A stretch of 40,154 bases of DNA from contig JAAZNV010000007.1 of the NCBI GenBank assembly GCA_012798115.1, positions 89,586 to 129,739 of the forward strand, written 5' to 3'. This document shows positions 40,062 to 40,154 of this stretch, one piece after another. The DNA is from a candidate division WWE3 bacterium (GTDB taxonomy: Bacteria > Patescibacteriota > WWE3 > UBA101185 > UBA10185). Position 1 is the first letter of the stretch, and each line of letters opens with the position of its first letter. Made by a program: the position numbers and the translations under genes. Below the pieces are notes generated by a model. That model saw only the letters and a program-made list of their open reading frames with translations, was not told where the DNA came from and did not search any database.

Positions 40062-40154
40062 ATGAATAATTCTTGGTACGAACCTAACCATAGACCTACT
40101 TTAGAGTATTTTTACTTCATGCCACGTGACAAAACACGGTTAAATTTATGGACA
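40062..40154 (+). CDS. Start of an unknown gene, cut by the window edge
   Basis: ATG at 40062 opens a frame of 31 codons without a stop to the end of the window ('MNNSWYEPNHRPTLEYFYFM'). TACAAT lies 8 nt before the ATG, consistent with the other near-leaderless genes here. Too short for any family call. Confidence 0.5.
   Translation, partial: MNNSWYEPNHRPTLEYFYFMPRDKTRLNLWT

Noticed and set aside
1-40154. UGA recoded as Gly (as in Gracilibacteria and Absconditabacteria)
   Set aside because: Several genes end at UGA in the right place for their family (for example at 8458), and no family alignment needs read-through of UGA.
1-40154. CRISPR array, insertion sequence or prophage
   Set aside because: No regular repeat-spacer pattern, no transposase or integrase, and no phage structural genes were seen. 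The HNH gene and the 30-nt direct repeats are the only mobile-type traces.

Overview
The window is AT-rich (roughly one third GC by eye) with short intergenic gaps, uses UGA as a normal stop (for example the gene ending at 8458), and encodes four tRNAs, all with CCA in the DNA. It looks like a chromosome segment of a reduced bacterium of the Candidate Phyla Radiation, most like Microgenomates. The basis is the mix of a bacterial Elp3, membrane-anchored 'cellulase-family' proteins, many polytopic GT-C glycosyltransferases, sortase-type signals and many lineage-specific small proteins. This placement is inference; no rRNA or ribosomal protein gene is present to test it.

Layout. 1-5.7 kb: a cut-off GT-C glycosyltransferase, a DUF218 protein, an HNH gene squeezed between tRNA-Arg(UCU) and tRNA-Leu(UAA), an unrecognised ~257-nt RNA with its own promoter and terminator, an MFS transporter, an eight-repeat helical protein, tRNA-Gly(UCC) and a small charged protein. 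5.8-14.6 kb: thioredoxin reductase, two GT-C glycosyltransferases, an M16 peptidase, a VPTTG-tailed surface protein, a HIT protein, and a Trm9-like methyltransferase back-to-back with Elp3. 14.6-21.6 kb: a patatin/UDP-sugar epimerase-decarboxylase/cyclophilin operon, a ROK kinase with a nucleoside deoxyribosyltransferase-like gene, and an aldolase/GH1/GH-A glycosidase operon. 21.6-25.4 kb: a DUF457 membrane protein, then an M20 dipeptidase and an 81-aa protein, each preceded by a short leader ORF rich in Trp, His, Tyr and Phe and by a switchable terminator, then tRNA-Trp and trpS. 25.4-30.2 kb: a secreted coiled-coil protein, an MFS exporter, a Dus enzyme, a cation exchanger and an L,D-transpeptidase. 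30.2-34.4 kb: a cell-envelope operon with a polysaccharide deacetylase fused to a sortase, a PgaC-like synthase and a 53-aa membrane protein, then a lytic transglycosylase gene broken by a frameshift. 34.4-40.1 kb: small membrane proteins, a rubrerythrin-VIT metal transporter, a 2H phosphoesterase, a sugar transferase, two nucleoside deaminases and a ParB-fold gene flanked by direct repeats.

The strongest candidate for an undescribed system is the 22.3-25.4 kb region. Two three-segment attenuators of the same geometry would switch on a dipeptidase and an unknown 81-aa protein when ribosomes stall at Trp/His/aromatic codons, next to tRNA-Trp and trpS. That reads as a peptide-scavenging response to scarcity of Trp, His or other aromatics in an organism that probably imports its amino acids. 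Other strong points are the deacetylase-sortase fusion, the Elp3/Trm9-like pair beside U34 tRNAs that are classical substrates of that pathway in eukaryotes, and a split in translation initiation: at least twelve genes have a -10 hexamer exactly 6 nt before the start codon (predicted leaderless mRNAs), while others have clear Shine-Dalgarno sites.
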